64,000 nucleotides of DNA from an uncultured Phycisphaerae bacterium (GCA_937928595.1 CALGJV010000009.1:1-64000), one strand, 5' to 3'; positions 39,130-48,796 are shown, numbered from the stretch's first letter. Translations and numbers: made by a program. Notes: generated by a model not told the origin, from the letters alone.

Positions 39130-40293
39130 TCAGGAGCGACGGCCGCGCCGCAGCGGCGCCTCCAGGATCGCGATGATCGCCAGCACCATCAGTACCAGCA
39201 CGCCGATCGTTACCGTCCGCACGAGCCCGGCCCCCGGCAGCAGCGTCGCCGCCAGGCCCGTCGTCGCCGTCGCGAGATAGATCGTCAGCACCGCCTGCCG
39301 CCGGCTCAGCCCCCGCTCCACCAGCCGGTGCGAGAAGTGCCGCTGGTCGCCCCGCATCGGGCTGCGCCCCTCCAGCAGCCGGATCACCACCACGCTCACG
39401 AAGTCGTATAGCGGAATCGCCAGCACCACCAGCGGCGCCGCCAGCACATACGGCCGCACCGCCGCGGCGGCCTCGCCGACCGCCGGCAACGTCGCCGCGG
39501 CCGCATCCACCGCCGCGGCGTCCGGCGCCGGCTGGTAATACGTCGTCAACGTCGAGACCGTCGCGAGCATGTAACCGACCACGAGGCTGCCCGCGTCCCC
39601 CATGAAGATCCGCGCCGGCGGGAAGTTGAGCACCAGGAACCCGAGCACCGCGCCGCAGAACGCCGCCGCCAGCGCCGGCACCAGCACCTGCCCCGCCAGC
39701 AGCCCGAACGCCGCGAAAAACGCCAGGCACAGCACGGCCACCCCCGCGCTCAGCCCGTCCATGTTGTCGAGGAAGTTGAACGCGTTGACGATCACGATGA
39801 ACCACAGCGTCGTCAGCACGACCGACACTTCGCGCCCCCACAGCTCGGCCAGCCGCACGCGCCCCTGCGTCGCCGCCAGTACCGCCACGCCCGCAATCAC
39901 CGCCAGTTTCCACCACGGGCCGAGCGGCCGGCGGTCGTCGAGCAGCCCCACGCCGTGCAGCACGAGCCCCCCGAGCAGAATCCAGAGCATCTGCGGCGTC
40001 CGCGTGCGCACGCCGCCGACGTACGGCAGCAGCCGCTCCCCGAACCGCGCGGCGATCCACGCTTCGGGGACGACCGCCGCCGCCAGCATCAGCACCGCCA
40101 GCGTCCCCCACGCCGCCGCCACGATCGCGCAGCCGCCGCCGTACGGCAGCGGCACCGCATGCGACTTGTGCCCGCCCGGCCGATCGACAAACCCGACGCG
40201 CAGCGCCACCCGCCGCGCGACCAGCGTCAGCACGAACGCGACCGCCGCCACGGCCAGCGTCGCCCCCGCCAGCAGCAGCGGCCGGCCGAACAT
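39130..40293 (-). CDS. WecA/MraY-family glycosyl-1-phosphate transferase
   Basis: This 387-residue integral membrane protein has about ten helices. The catalytic elements of the polyprenyl-phosphate phosphoglycosyl transferases are present: DDR at 119-121, NFLDNMDG at 173-180, GDAGS at 232-236 and HFSHRL near residue 333. The NFLDNMDG form and the C-terminal HFSHRLVERGLS fit the WecA branch rather than MraY. It would transfer a sugar-1-phosphate from a UDP-sugar, probably HexNAc, to undecaprenyl phosphate and begin a surface polysaccharide. Its ATG overlaps the stop of the DUF4416 gene (TGATG), so it is translationally coupled. Confidence 0.92.
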   Translation of the reverse strand: MFGRPLLLAGATLAVAAVAFVLTLVARRVALRVGFVDRPGGHKSHAVPLPYGGGCAIVAAAWGTLAVLMLAAAVVPEAWIAARFGERLLPYVGGVRTRTPQMLWILLGGLVLHGVGLLDDRRPLGPWWKLAVIAGVAVLAATQGRVRLAELWGREVSVVLTTLWFIVIVNAFNFLDNMDGLSAGVAVLCLAFFAAFGLLAGQVLVPALAAAFCGAVLGFLVLNFPPARIFMGDAGSLVVGYMLATVSTLTTYYQPAPDAAAVDAAAATLPAVGEAAAAVRPYVLAAPLVVLAIPLYDFVSVVVIRLLEGRSPMRGDQRHFSHRLVERGLSRRQAVLTIYLATATTGLAATLLPGAGLVRTVTIGVLVLMVLAIIAILEAPLRRGRRS

Positions 40294-40895
40294 CACGGCG
40301 CGGCCTCCGGCCCGGTCGCGGCCGCGTCCTCCGCGTCGTGCGCCGCCGGGTCGCCCAGCGCGCGGCGCTGCGCGCGCAGCCGCGCGCGCATCTGCGCGAA
40401 GACCGCCTGGGCTTCCGGCCGGCGGTAATCGGGGTAGGTCCACGGCTGCGCCTGCCAGCCGCCCGCGGCGTAGAGCAGCGTGACTTCGGCGTAGATGCCG
40501 TGCCCGAGGTAGATGCGGTGCGCGCGGTCCTTGGTCGTGGCCAGCACCAGCCGTGCCAGGTCGATGTAGCCGGGGTCGATGTTGACGGGCCGCGGAATGT
40601 CGGCCAGCAGAACCTCCTCGGCGATCTGCTGCTCGAGGGCGTTGGTCTCGTGCTTGATCTCGGTCAGCCGGTCGGGACTCAGCAGTTGCTCGAAGCTCAG
40701 GAACTGCCGCCGGAGCCCCGGGCCCATTTCCGGCGTGTAGTAGTCAGTCTCGTCGAACGGCCACAAGGGGCTTTCGACGTCCGTGGGGCCGAAGCGCTTC
40801 ACGAGGAGCTGCCGCGCGCGGCGCAGCAGGTCCGGGTCGCCGGACAGCAGGCCGACCAGCAGCTTGACGGGTTGCGCCGCACGCGGACGGGCCAT
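40293..40895 (-). CDS. DUF4416 family protein
   Basis: The product has 200 residues from the ATG at 40895. Segments such as KLLVGLLSGDPDLL, WPFDETDYYTPEMG and NIDPGYIDLARLVLATTKD match a small conserved family (DUF4416) known from planctomycetes and other environmental bacteria. No catalytic motif can be named. The last 30 residues are Ala/Asp-rich. It lies between coaB (29-base gap) and the WecA-like gene (one-base overlap) in a minus-strand operon, so a link to envelope or cofactor metabolism is possible but unproven. Confidence 0.8.
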   Translation of the reverse strand: MARPRAAQPVKLLVGLLSGDPDLLRRARQLLVKRFGPTDVESPLWPFDETDYYTPEMGPGLRRQFLSFEQLLSPDRLTEIKHETNALEQQIAEEVLLADIPRPVNIDPGYIDLARLVLATTKDRAHRIYLGHGIYAEVTLLYAAGGWQAQPWTYPDYRRPEAQAVFAQMRARLRAQRRALGDPAAHDAEDAAATGPEAAP

Positions 40896-40924
40896 CGGCC
40901 GACCAGTGTAGCGTGTCGGGCCGC

Positions 40925-41575
40925 TTACGGGGTGGCCGGCCCGAGCCACGCGATCAGCCACCGGGCGAACGCCGCCTTGTCGAGCGGCCCGCCGCCCCCG
41001 GGCGTCAACCGCTCGCCGCCCGCGGTCAGGAGCACCGCCCCGATGTCCCCCGCCCCCATCGTCTCCAGCGGGTTGGCGACGATCGCATCGAGGCCCTTGC
41101 GGCGGAGCTTCTCGGCCGCCCGCGACTCGAGCGCGGCCGCGTCCTCCAGCGCGAAGCCGATGATCCGCTGCCCCGGACGCTTCCGGGCGACACACGCGGC
41201 CACGAGATCCGGCGTCGGCTCGAGCTCCAGCCGCAGGGGCCGGCCGCTCCGCGGCAGCTTCGGGACCGTCGCCGACCGCGGCCGATAGTCGGCCACCGCC
41301 ACCGCCATGATGAGCACGTCGCAATCCGGGAAGCAGGCATCGAGTCGGGCCGCGAGGTCGGCCGTCGACTCGAACCGGTGCGTGGTCACGCCCGCGGGGG
41401 GCTCCGCGGCCACCGGCCCGAGCAGCAGCGTCACGTCCCAGCCGGCATCGCGGGCCGCCGCGGCCAGCGCCAGCCCGAGCCGCCCGCTGGAGCGGTTGGC
41501 GATGTAGCGAACGGCGTCGATCGGCTCGTGCGTCGGGCCCGCGGTGATCAGCAGGCGGCGGGCACGCGCGCTCAT
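40925..41575 (-). CDS. coaB: Phosphopantothenate-cysteine ligase, stand-alone CoaB
   Basis: This 216-residue protein begins LLITAGPTHEPIDAVRYIAN, followed by the SSGRLG segment, AVAVADYRP and IIGFALED, all features of the CoaB half of CoaBC. The enzyme joins cysteine to 4'-phosphopantothenate using a nucleotide triphosphate, early in coenzyme A synthesis. The N-terminal flavin decarboxylase domain (CoaC) of the usual bifunctional protein is absent, so decarboxylation must be encoded elsewhere. Its ATG overlaps the stop of tsaD by four bases, indicating coupling. Confidence 0.92.
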   Translation of the reverse strand: MSARARRLLITAGPTHEPIDAVRYIANRSSGRLGLALAAAARDAGWDVTLLLGPVAAEPPAGVTTHRFESTADLAARLDACFPDCDVLIMAVAVADYRPRSATVPKLPRSGRPLRLELEPTPDLVAACVARKRPGQRIIGFALEDAAALESRAAEKLRRKGLDAIVANPLETMGAGDIGAVLLTAGGERLTPGGGGPLDKAAFARWLIAWLGPATP

Positions 41576-42693
41576 GCGGGCCTCGCATCGGCCGCGGGCC
41601 GGGCGTTCCGTGCGCGGCACGGGGCCGGTCGCAGCAGCCCCGCGCGCGGCTCGAGGTCGAGCGCGGCGCGCGCCCCGCGGCGATAGTGGTGATAGCCGAG
41701 CGCTGCGATCATCGCGGCGTTGTCGGTGCAGTACTTGAGCGGCGTCAGGTGCAGGCGCAGGCCGGCCGCGTCGCAGGCCGCCTGGAGCGCCGCCCGCAGC
41801 GCCGAGTTGGCCGCCACGCCGCCGCCCACGACGACGTCGGCCACCCGGGCGCGCCGCGCCGCGGCGACCGTCTTGGCCACCAGCGTCTCCACCAGCGCCG
41901 CCTGGAAGCTCGCGGCCACGTCCGCGACGCCCTGCGGCCCGAGGTGGGCGGCCGAGCCGTACTTCTGCCCCGGCCCGTACACGCGGTACAGGACGGCCGT
42001 CTTGAGCCCGCTGAACGAGAAGTCGGCGTGCGGCGCGTCGATCCACGGGCGCGGGAAGCGGAACGCGCGCGGGTTGCCGTCGCGGGCGACGCGGTCGATG
42101 ACCGGCCCGCCGGGGTAGCCGAGCTCGAGGATGGCCGCGACCTTGTCGAACGCCTCACCCGCGGCGTCGTCCACGGTCTGGCCCACCAGCTCGATGTCGT
42201 CGAAGTCGCGCACGAGGTACAGCGAGGTATGCCCGCCGCTGACGACCAGCGCGACCGCGGGCCACGGCGGCCGGTCGGTGACCAGCGCGGCGCTCGTCGC
42301 GTGCGCCTCGATGTGGTCTACCGCGACCAGCGGCAGCCCGCGGGTCAGCGCGAGCGTCTTGGCCGCCGTCACGCCCACCAGCAGCGAGCCGACCAGGCCC
42401 GGGCCGGCCGTGACCGCCAACGCCTTGAGGTCCGACCACCCCACCCCCGCAACCGCGAGGGCCTCCTCGATCACCGGCCCGATGCGCTCGATGTGGGCGC
42501 GCGAGGCGATCTCCGGCACGATGCCCCCGTACCTCGCGTGCAGGTCCACCTGCGAGCTGACGATGTTCGAGCGCACGTCGCGCCCGTCGACGACCACGGC
42601 CGCCGACGTCTCGTCGCACGACGACTCGATGCCCAGGATCACCGTGCTCGGGGACCGCTCGCCGCCGGCATCCGTCACCTGCTGTTCGCCCAT
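41572..42693 (-). CDS. tsaD: tRNA N6-adenosine threonylcarbamoyltransferase
   Basis: TsaD transfers the threonylcarbamoyl group to A37 of ANN-decoding tRNAs, working with TsaB, TsaC and TsaE. The 373-residue product starts at the ATG at 42693 with an AGGTGAG site. Clear family features are ILGIESSCDETSAAVV, the metal-binding HIEAHATSA, VVSGGHTSLYLV, FDKVAAIL, and GGGVAANSALR near the C-terminus. All look intact and the length is close to the family norm, with about 25 extra C-terminal residues. It is first in the tsaD-coaB-DUF4416-wecA series. The partner genes are not in the window. Confidence 0.96.
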   Translation of the reverse strand: MGEQQVTDAGGERSPSTVILGIESSCDETSAAVVVDGRDVRSNIVSSQVDLHARYGGIVPEIASRAHIERIGPVIEEALAVAGVGWSDLKALAVTAGPGLVGSLLVGVTAAKTLALTRGLPLVAVDHIEAHATSAALVTDRPPWPAVALVVSGGHTSLYLVRDFDDIELVGQTVDDAAGEAFDKVAAILELGYPGGPVIDRVARDGNPRAFRFPRPWIDAPHADFSFSGLKTAVLYRVYGPGQKYGSAAHLGPQGVADVAASFQAALVETLVAKTVAAARRARVADVVVGGGVAANSALRAALQAACDAAGLRLHLTPLKYCTDNAAMIAALGYHHYRRGARAALDLEPRAGLLRPAPCRARNARPAADARPA

Positions 42694-42721
42694 CGACCCG
42701 CTCACCTGCCTGCCCGACCAC

Positions 42722-42871
42722 CTGATCGCGCCAGCACCTGATCGCGCCACCATCTGACCGCGTACGTGACCGTCTGCCCGCCCAGCCGCCCGACGGCCCC
42801 GCACGCCGCGTAGTCTCAATCCCTCAATCCCTTGCTCCGTGCCTTCGTGGCTTCGGGCCTCCGTGCCTTCC
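42722..42871. repeat. Intergenic short repeats between tsaD and the dehydrogenase gene
   Basis: Three kinds are stacked here: CACCTGATCGCGCCA twice in a row (about 42722-42751), CTCAATCC in an 8-base period (42815-42831), and the CGTGCCTTC-type 9-base period (42837-42871). The last two types also occur together at 50137-50500, the first in the opposite orientation. Confidence 0.6.
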
Positions 42872-42874
42872 TGC

Positions 42875-43882
42875 TCACCTCGTCACCACGATCTTCCCGA
42901 AGTGCTCCCCCGCCTCCATGCACCGCAACGCCTCCGGGAGCTGGTCGAAAGCGTAGCGGCGGTCGATCACCGGCCGCAGGTTCCACCGCTCGACGAACCG
43001 CACGAGGTCCTCGAACGCCCGCCGCGAGTCCACCATGATGCCGTGGATGTTCAGCCGCTTCATCAGGATCAGGCCCGTCGTCACCGCGCCGCAGCGCCCG
43101 GTCAACGCCCCCAGCAGCGCGATCCGCCCGCCCGCCCGCGTGGCCTTCATCGACTGGTCGAGCGTGCCCGGCCCGGCCGTCTCGACCGTCAGGTCGACGC
43201 CGACGCCGCCCGTCAGTTCCAGAACCGCCTGGTCCCAGTCGGTGCGCGTCGCGTAGTTGATCGTGTGCGTCGCCCCCAGCTCGCGGCAGCGCGCCAGCTT
43301 CGCATCGCTGCGGCTCGTGATGATCACGTTCAGCTCCATGAGCCGCGCGAGCTGAAGCGCGAAGATCGCCACCCCGCCCGTGCCGAGCGTCAGAACCGTC
43401 TGCCCGGCCTCGGCCTGCCCCACCGTCACCAGCGCGCTCCACGCCGTGAGCGCCGCGATCGGCAGCGTCGCTGCCTGCGCGTAGTCATACCCCTTCGGCA
43501 GCGGCAGCACGGCCGTCTCCGGCAGCACCACCTGCTCGGCCGCGAGCCCGGGCCCCGGCGTCCCCAGCGCCGTCCCGAGGTATTCGTGCCGATAGGGGCC
43601 GTCCTGCCAGTCCGCGACGAAATGCGACATCACGCGGTCGCCGACGCGCACCCGCGACACGTCCGGGCCCACCGCCGCCACGACCCCCGCCCCGTCCGAC
43701 ACCGGCACGGCGGGCAGCGTCAGCTTCGGGTTGTATGCCCCCTGGATGACAAGCAGGTCGCGGTAGTTCAGACTCAGCGCCTGTACATCCACGAGGATTT
43801 CGCCCGGTCCGGGCTGCGGCACCGGCGTTTCCACGAGACGCAGCCCCTCGATACCGAAACTCGTGAGGTGATACGCACGCAT
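42875..43882 (-). CDS. MDR-family NAD(P)-dependent alcohol dehydrogenase/quinone reductase
   Basis: The gene encodes 335 residues from the ATG at 43882. The medium-chain dehydrogenase fold is seen from the GroES-like start (VPQPGPGEILVDVQALSLNYRD) and the Rossmann turn LTLGTGGVAIFALQLA. VETAGPGTLDQS and GRIALLGALTG follow. The structural-zinc cysteine set of classical alcohol dehydrogenases is absent, so it is closer to zinc-free reductases. The substrate is unknown. It lies 181 bases upstream of tsaD on the same strand, with repeats in the gap. Confidence 0.88.
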   Translation of the reverse strand: MRAYHLTSFGIEGLRLVETPVPQPGPGEILVDVQALSLNYRDLLVIQGAYNPKLTLPAVPVSDGAGVVAAVGPDVSRVRVGDRVMSHFVADWQDGPYRHEYLGTALGTPGPGLAAEQVVLPETAVLPLPKGYDYAQAATLPIAALTAWSALVTVGQAEAGQTVLTLGTGGVAIFALQLARLMELNVIITSRSDAKLARCRELGATHTINYATRTDWDQAVLELTGGVGVDLTVETAGPGTLDQSMKATRAGGRIALLGALTGRCGAVTTGLILMKRLNIHGIMVDSRRAFEDLVRFVERWNLRPVIDRRYAFDQLPEALRCMEAGEHFGKIVVTR

Positions 43883-44014
43883 ACGTGTCTCCAGGACTCG
43901 GCCACAACTCCGCTGGGGTGATTCTACGCACGCGGGGCCGTCCGGCGATACAGTGGCGACCCGTGCGACGACCGGCGGCCGACGGGCCGCCCGTCGCACC
44001 GTCCGGAGCCCGCC

Positions 44015-46093
44015 ATGTCACATTCCGCACATCTCCCGCCCGCGGTCCTGGCACTCCTCGCGGTCCCGCTCGCGGCCTGCGCCCAGCCGCCCACGACGGC
44101 GCCGGCCACCGGCCCCGCGACGCCCTGCTTCGAGGTCCGGGTCGTGGACGAGCAGACCGGCCGCGGCGTCCCGCTCATCGAGCTGACCACGACCTACAAC
44201 GCGCGTTACGTCACCGACAGCGCCGGCCGCATCGCGTTCCACGAGCCCGGCCTGATGGACCAGGAGGTGCACTTCACGGTCCGCGGGCACGGGTACGAGT
44301 ACCCGAAGGACGGGTTCGGCATCGCGGGCGTGCGGCTGGTCCCGACGGCCGGCGGCAGCGCCACCGTCCCCGTCCGCCGTGTGAACATCGCCGAGCGCCT
44401 CTACCGCATCACGGGGGTGGGCATCTACCGGGACAGCGTCCTGCTCGGTCGCCCTGTGCCGCTGGCCGCCCCGGTGCTGAACGGTCGCGTGGCCGGGTGC
44501 GACAGTGTGCTGACGGCGCTGTACCGCGGGCGGCTGTTCTGGATCTGGGGCGACACGGCCCGGCCCGCGTACCCGCTGGGCAACTTCCACGCGACCGGGG
44601 CCACTTCGCGCCGCCCGGAGGACGGCGGACTCGACCCCGATCTCGGCATCGACTTCACGTACTTCGTTCGCGTCGACGGCTTCGCGCAGCCGATGGCGCC
44701 GATGGCCGAGGAGGGCGCGGTCTGGCTCGATGCGCTCACCGTCTTCACCGACGCACCCGCCGCCGCCGCCGCGGGCACGCCGCGCGAGCGGCTGCTGGCC
44801 GCGTTCGCCCGCGTCCGCGGCCTGGAGGCGACGCTCGAGCGCGGCTTCGTGGAGTTCGACGACGAAAAGCGGCATTTCGAACGCGTGGCCCGCTTTCCGG
44901 TCGAGGCGCCGGTGTACCCGGCCGGACACCCGTTCCGCGTGCGTGTCGGCGACGCGCCATACGTCTACTTCTCGACGGCCTTTCCGCTGCGGCGGGTGCG
45001 GGACGAGCGCGCGGCCTTTCTCGACGTGGCGCAGTGTGAGGCGTTCACGTGCCTGGCCGCCGGCACGCGGCTCGAAGCGGGCGCAATCGACCGCGGTCCG
45101 GACGGTGCGGTCCGCTGGGGATGGAAGCGCGACACGCCGCCGCTGGGGCCGAAGGACGAAGCCGATCTCGTCAAGGCCGGTAAGCTCCAGCCCGGCGAGG
45201 CCCTGCTCCAGACGCGCGACATCGAGACCGGACAGCCGGTCTGGATGCACGGCGGCTCGACCTACTGGAACGCATACCGCGGCCGCTGGGTCATGATCGC
45301 CACGCAGATCTTCGGCACGTCGATGCTCGGCGAGCTCTGGTACTGCGAAGCGGACACGCCGACGGGGCCGTGGGTCTACGCGCGAAAGGTGCTGACGCAC
45401 GAGAAGTACAGCTTCTACAACCCGCGGCAGCACCCGGAGTTCGCGAAGGAGGGCGGACGCATCGTGTATTTCGAGGGCACCTACACGGTGCTGTTCTCGG
45501 GCAACGAGCACCCGACGCCGTTCTACGAGTACAACCAGATCATGTACCGGCTCGACCTGGACGAGGAGCGCCTCGTGCTGCCGGTCCCGGTGTACGCGCC
45601 GGGCGGCAGCGCGGCGGCGGACCGGCTGACCACACGCGCGTCGCTCGGTGCGGCCGCCGGGACCGCCCGGGGCGGCTCGCGCGCGGCACCCGGGCCCGAC
45701 ACTTGCGGCCCGCCGCCGATCGCGTTCTTCGCGTGCGACCGCCCCCGGCCGGGGCTGGTGCCGATCGTGTGCGTGGTGGAGGACGGGGTGCCGGTCTTGC
45801 GGGTCGGGCGGCCGGAGAGCGCTGCGGACCGCGATGACCGCCCCAGCGACGACTCCGGCCGCGTGGCGTTCTACGCCTTGCCGCCGGACATCGGACCGGT
45901 CCCGCCGTGCACCGTCGGACTGCACGAGTATCGCCGCGCCGACGGCCCCGACCGCTGGTACGGCACCGATCCGACCGCGGCTCCGCCGGGGTTTGCGCGG
46001 CAGGCGGAGCCCCTGTGCTACGTCTGGCAGAATCCGTACGCCCCGACGATGCGTTTCGATCCGACCTCCGAGAGCTCGGCCGAGCCGTGGTGA
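44015..46093 (+). CDS. Secreted lipoprotein, beta-propeller-like, possible glycosidase
   Basis: This 692-residue protein has a lipobox-type signal (VPLAACAQ, Cys22). A short carboxypeptidase-regulatory-like module (about 38-125, VRVVDEQTGRGVPLIELTTT) comes first. A large domain follows with repeated YRGRLFWIWGDTARP, FSTAFPL, TYWNAYRGRWVMIATQIFG and TPTGPWVYARKVLTH motifs. These W/Y-rich blades with a TGPW turn resemble five-bladed glycoside hydrolases (GH43/GH117-like), but catalytic residues could not be assigned. It probably acts at the cell surface on a polysaccharide. It is convergent with the transglutaminase/beta-lactamase fusion gene. The family was not firmly recognised. Confidence 0.7.
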   Translation: MSHSAHLPPAVLALLAVPLAACAQPPTTAPATGPATPCFEVRVVDEQTGRGVPLIELTTTYNARYVTDSAGRIAFHEPGLMDQEVHFTVRGHGYEYPKDGFGIAGVRLVPTAGGSATVPVRRVNIAERLYRITGVGIYRDSVLLGRPVPLAAPVLNGRVAGCDSVLTALYRGRLFWIWGDTARPAYPLGNFHATGATSRRPEDGGLDPDLGIDFTYFVRVDGFAQPMAPMAEEGAVWLDALTVFTDAPAAAAAGTPRERLLAAFARVRGLEATLERGFVEFDDEKRHFERVARFPVEAPVYPAGHPFRVRVGDAPYVYFSTAFPLRRVRDERAAFLDVAQCEAFTCLAAGTRLEAGAIDRGPDGAVRWGWKRDTPPLGPKDEADLVKAGKLQPGEALLQTRDIETGQPVWMHGGSTYWNAYRGRWVMIATQIFGTSMLGELWYCEADTPTGPWVYARKVLTHEKYSFYNPRQHPEFAKEGGRIVYFEGTYTVLFSGNEHPTPFYEYNQIMYRLDLDEERLVLPVPVYAPGGSAAADRLTTRASLGAAAGTARGGSRAAPGPDTCGPPPIAFFACDRPRPGLVPIVCVVEDGVPVLRVGRPESAADRDDRPSDDSGRVAFYALPPDIGPVPPCTVGLHEYRRADGPDRWYGTDPTAAPPGFARQAEPLCYVWQNPYAPTMRFDPTSESSAEPW

Positions 46094-46117
46094 CGCCCTC
46101 GGCACGGCGGGCGGCCC

Positions 46118-48718
46118 TCACTCCGCCGGGATGCCCAACAGCGCCTCGCCGACCGTCCGCCACGTCCCGCGCCGCAGCCCGTCCACCTTGCCCTTGTCGT
46201 CGGGATGCACCCGGTTGGTCAGCGCGATCACGTACACGCCGACGTCGGGGTAGATGCGGATGGCCGTGCCGGTGTAGCCCGCGTGTCCGTACGCCCGCAG
46301 CGCAGCGAGCCCCGTATCGTCCGCGTCGGGCACATAGAGGTCCCACAGCAGGCCGCGGCGGTCCGGCCGACCCTGCCGGTTCACGGCGCCCTCGTTCTGG
46401 ATCGTCGTCATCGCCGTGACGGTCTCGGGCTTCAGAACGCGCACACCGTCCAGCTCGCCGCCGCTCAACATCATCTGCGCCAGCCGGCCCAGGTCCGCCG
46501 CGGTCGAGAACACGCCCGCGTTGCCCGACACGCCGCCCTGCATGGCGGCCAGCGGGTCGTGGACCTGCCCGCACAGAAAGCCGCCGGGGCCCGCTCCGTG
46601 CGGCGCGGTCGTCGTCGGTACCAGGCGCGCGGCCTGCGCCGCCGACGGGTGGTAGCCGGTGTCGTTCATTTTCAGCGGACCGAACACGTGCTCTGCCGCG
46701 AAGACATCCAGCGGACAGCCCGCCACGTGCTCGACGATCTCCGCGCACAGGATCGCGTTCAGGCAGCTATAGATCACCGTGCGCCCCGGCTCGCCGCGGA
46801 TGGGCAGGCCGCGGATGTGCGCCCGCGTCGCCGCCGCACAAGGGAACCCCGCCCTCTCCCGCAGCGCTTTCTGCTGCGCCGCATCGACGTACGGCGGCAG
46901 TCCTGACGTGTGCGTCATCAGGTGCCGGATCGTGACCTGGCGCTTGTCCCCCTCGTTGAACTCCGGCAGATACCGGCCCACGGGATCGTCGAGGCCCAGT
47001 TTGCCCTGCTCCGCGAGGATCATCAGGCACGTGCCCGTCGCGACCGGCTTGCTCACCGACGCCAGATCGAACACCGCATCGACCGGCATCGGGGCCTCCT
47101 CCGGCTGTGTCCGCAAGCGCCCGTACGCCTTGCGCCACGTGCGGAAACCCGTCGCCGTGCGCCAGCCGACCTCGAACACCGCCCCCGGGACCCGCTCCTC
47201 CGCCAGCCAGCGCGGCACGCGCGCGTCGAACGCATCCGCCAGCGCCGCCTCCGGCGTCAACGCCTCCGTGTGGAAATCGAACGTCCAGTCCCACTCGTCG
47301 AAGTACAGGTTGTGCCCGTCGATCTCGATCTCCCCCCGCTGGAAGTCCGCCGGCTCGCTGCGGAAGCTCGTCTTCGGCGGATCGAGCGGCCGGCCGTAAT
47401 CCAGATTGACGATCAGCCGGTACGCATCCATGTGCCCGCAGTAGAACTCCTGCACGGCCGGATCGGGGTGCGCCTGCACGCCGTACGACGGATCGGCCGG
47501 CAGCCAGCCCCACGGCTCGACGTTGAACTCCGTCCAGTCGTGCATGTTCCAGTCGCCGGGGAGCGTCTCCCAGCCCGACTGCCAGCGCGCCGGCACGCCC
47601 GCCGCCCGGCACAGCGTGATGAACAGCAGCCCCTGCACGCCGCAGTCGCCCTGCCGCGTCCGCAGCGCCTTGGCCGAGATGTTCGGAATCGTGCTGTACT
47701 CCACCTCCGCGCAGTAGCGGATGTTCTCCGAAACCCAGCGGAAGATCCGCCGGACCTTGCGCAGCGGGTTCGTCTCCTCGCCGACGATCTCCGCGGCCGT
47801 CGCCCGAATTTCCGGCGTGAAGACGATGTGCGGCGGCCGCTCGGCCGTGTACTCGCGATACAGCGCGCTCGCCGGGTCGGCCGGCCGGGCCTGCGCCGCA
47901 TCGAGCCGCGGCACGAACGCGGCGACGACGTACTCGAACTCCACCATGAAATGCGGCCGCTCGGGCGGGTCGCCGATCGTCTGCTCGAAATAGATCGTCC
48001 GCTGCGGCGTCCCGTTCGGTGCGATGCGGCCGCCCGCGGGCGAGCACGCCACCAGCCGCACGTCGCGCTGCTGGCGGTACTCCTGCGGATACGGCAGCCA
48101 GCAGCGCACGACCGCACCGGGCTTCACGCGCGGGTGCCCCGGCTTGACGCGCAACTCGTACCGCACCCGGTGCCGGGTCGGGCGGACCAGCGGGCCGCGG
48201 GCCGTCTGCGCCTCGGCCAGCAGCTCCGCCACGTGCGCCGGCAGCGAAAACGCGCCGGCCGGAGCGCTCGCGGGCGTCTTGCGCCGGGCCTGCGCCTCGG
48301 CGGAGAAACGGAACAGGTTGCTCGGCTCGCGCACGAAGTACCACACCGCCCCGTCCAGTACGCGGTGCTGCAAGACGCCCGCCGCGCGCCACCGCTCAAC
48401 ATCCTCGGCCGTCGCGTCCGGGATGCTGCGCCGCAGCTTCGCGAGCATCTGCTCCGGCGTCAGCGCGTAGTCCAGCCGGATCCGCCGCATGATCTCCAGC
48501 AGAATCGCCGGCTCGCCCGTCACCGGCGCCGTCGGGTCCGCAATGAGCGGCCGCAACAGCGCTTCGGCCTGCTTGAACTCCCCCGCCTCGATCGCCGCCC
48601 GCGCCTGCGCGAGCGTCTCGGCCGGCGGCGGGTCGGCCGCCCACCCCCCCGCGACCAAGGCGCCGCAGACCAGAATCGTCGCCGGCAGAACCCGCCTGTG
48701 CATCGCCGCGCTCGACAT
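46118..48718 (-). CDS. Secreted fusion: transglutaminase-like domain plus serine beta-lactamase/AmiE-like domain
   Basis: The 866-residue protein starts at the ATG at 48718 with GGAAGGG upstream and a signal peptide ending near GWA-AD. Residues about 20-150 are a helical lead. A transglutaminase-like cysteine peptidase domain (about 180-460) has RQGDCGVQGLLF (Cys near 358), HDWTEFNVE and PADPSYG, which gives a plausible Cys-His-Asp triad. The C-terminal part (about 490-866) is a class C beta-lactamase-fold hydrolase with SVSK near 553, YSCLN and HAGYTG as the three motifs. The muramyl-amidase AmiE of Bacillus belongs to this fold and is encoded with NamZ. A NamZ-like gene lies divergently 78 bases away here. 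A role in cleaving peptidoglycan fragments is therefore inferred. Confidence 0.85.
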   Translation of the reverse strand: MSSAAMHRRVLPATILVCGALVAGGWAADPPPAETLAQARAAIEAGEFKQAEALLRPLIADPTAPVTGEPAILLEIMRRIRLDYALTPEQMLAKLRRSIPDATAEDVERWRAAGVLQHRVLDGAVWYFVREPSNLFRFSAEAQARRKTPASAPAGAFSLPAHVAELLAEAQTARGPLVRPTRHRVRYELRVKPGHPRVKPGAVVRCWLPYPQEYRQQRDVRLVACSPAGGRIAPNGTPQRTIYFEQTIGDPPERPHFMVEFEYVVAAFVPRLDAAQARPADPASALYREYTAERPPHIVFTPEIRATAAEIVGEETNPLRKVRRIFRWVSENIRYCAEVEYSTIPNISAKALRTRQGDCGVQGLLFITLCRAAGVPARWQSGWETLPGDWNMHDWTEFNVEPWGWLPADPSYGVQAHPDPAVQEFYCGHMDAYRLIVNLDYGRPLDPPKTSFRSEPADFQRGEIEIDGHNLYFDEWDWTFDFHTEALTPEAALADAFDARVPRWLAEERVPGAVFEVGWRTATGFRTWRKAYGRLRTQPEEAPMPVDAVFDLASVSKPVATGTCLMILAEQGKLGLDDPVGRYLPEFNEGDKRQVTIRHLMTHTSGLPPYVDAAQQKALRERAGFPCAAATRAHIRGLPIRGEPGRTVIYSCLNAILCAEIVEHVAGCPLDVFAAEHVFGPLKMNDTGYHPSAAQAARLVPTTTAPHGAGPGGFLCGQVHDPLAAMQGGVSGNAGVFSTAADLGRLAQMMLSGGELDGVRVLKPETVTAMTTIQNEGAVNRQGRPDRRGLLWDLYVPDADDTGLAALRAYGHAGYTGTAIRIYPDVGVYVIALTNRVHPDDKGKVDGLRRGTWRTVGEALLGIPAE

Positions 48719-48796
48719 GATGCGTTACCCTTCCAGAAACCGACCGCAGGCCGTCGGCAGCGTACCGCGGTCCGGCCCGACCGTCGAGGAAGCCCC

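Noticed and set aside
46910-48796. Plus-strand extension of the namZ frame upstream of its ATG
   Set aside because: The extension is antisense to the fusion gene and lacks protein-like features. The ATG at 48797 has a ribosome site and starts a signal peptide.
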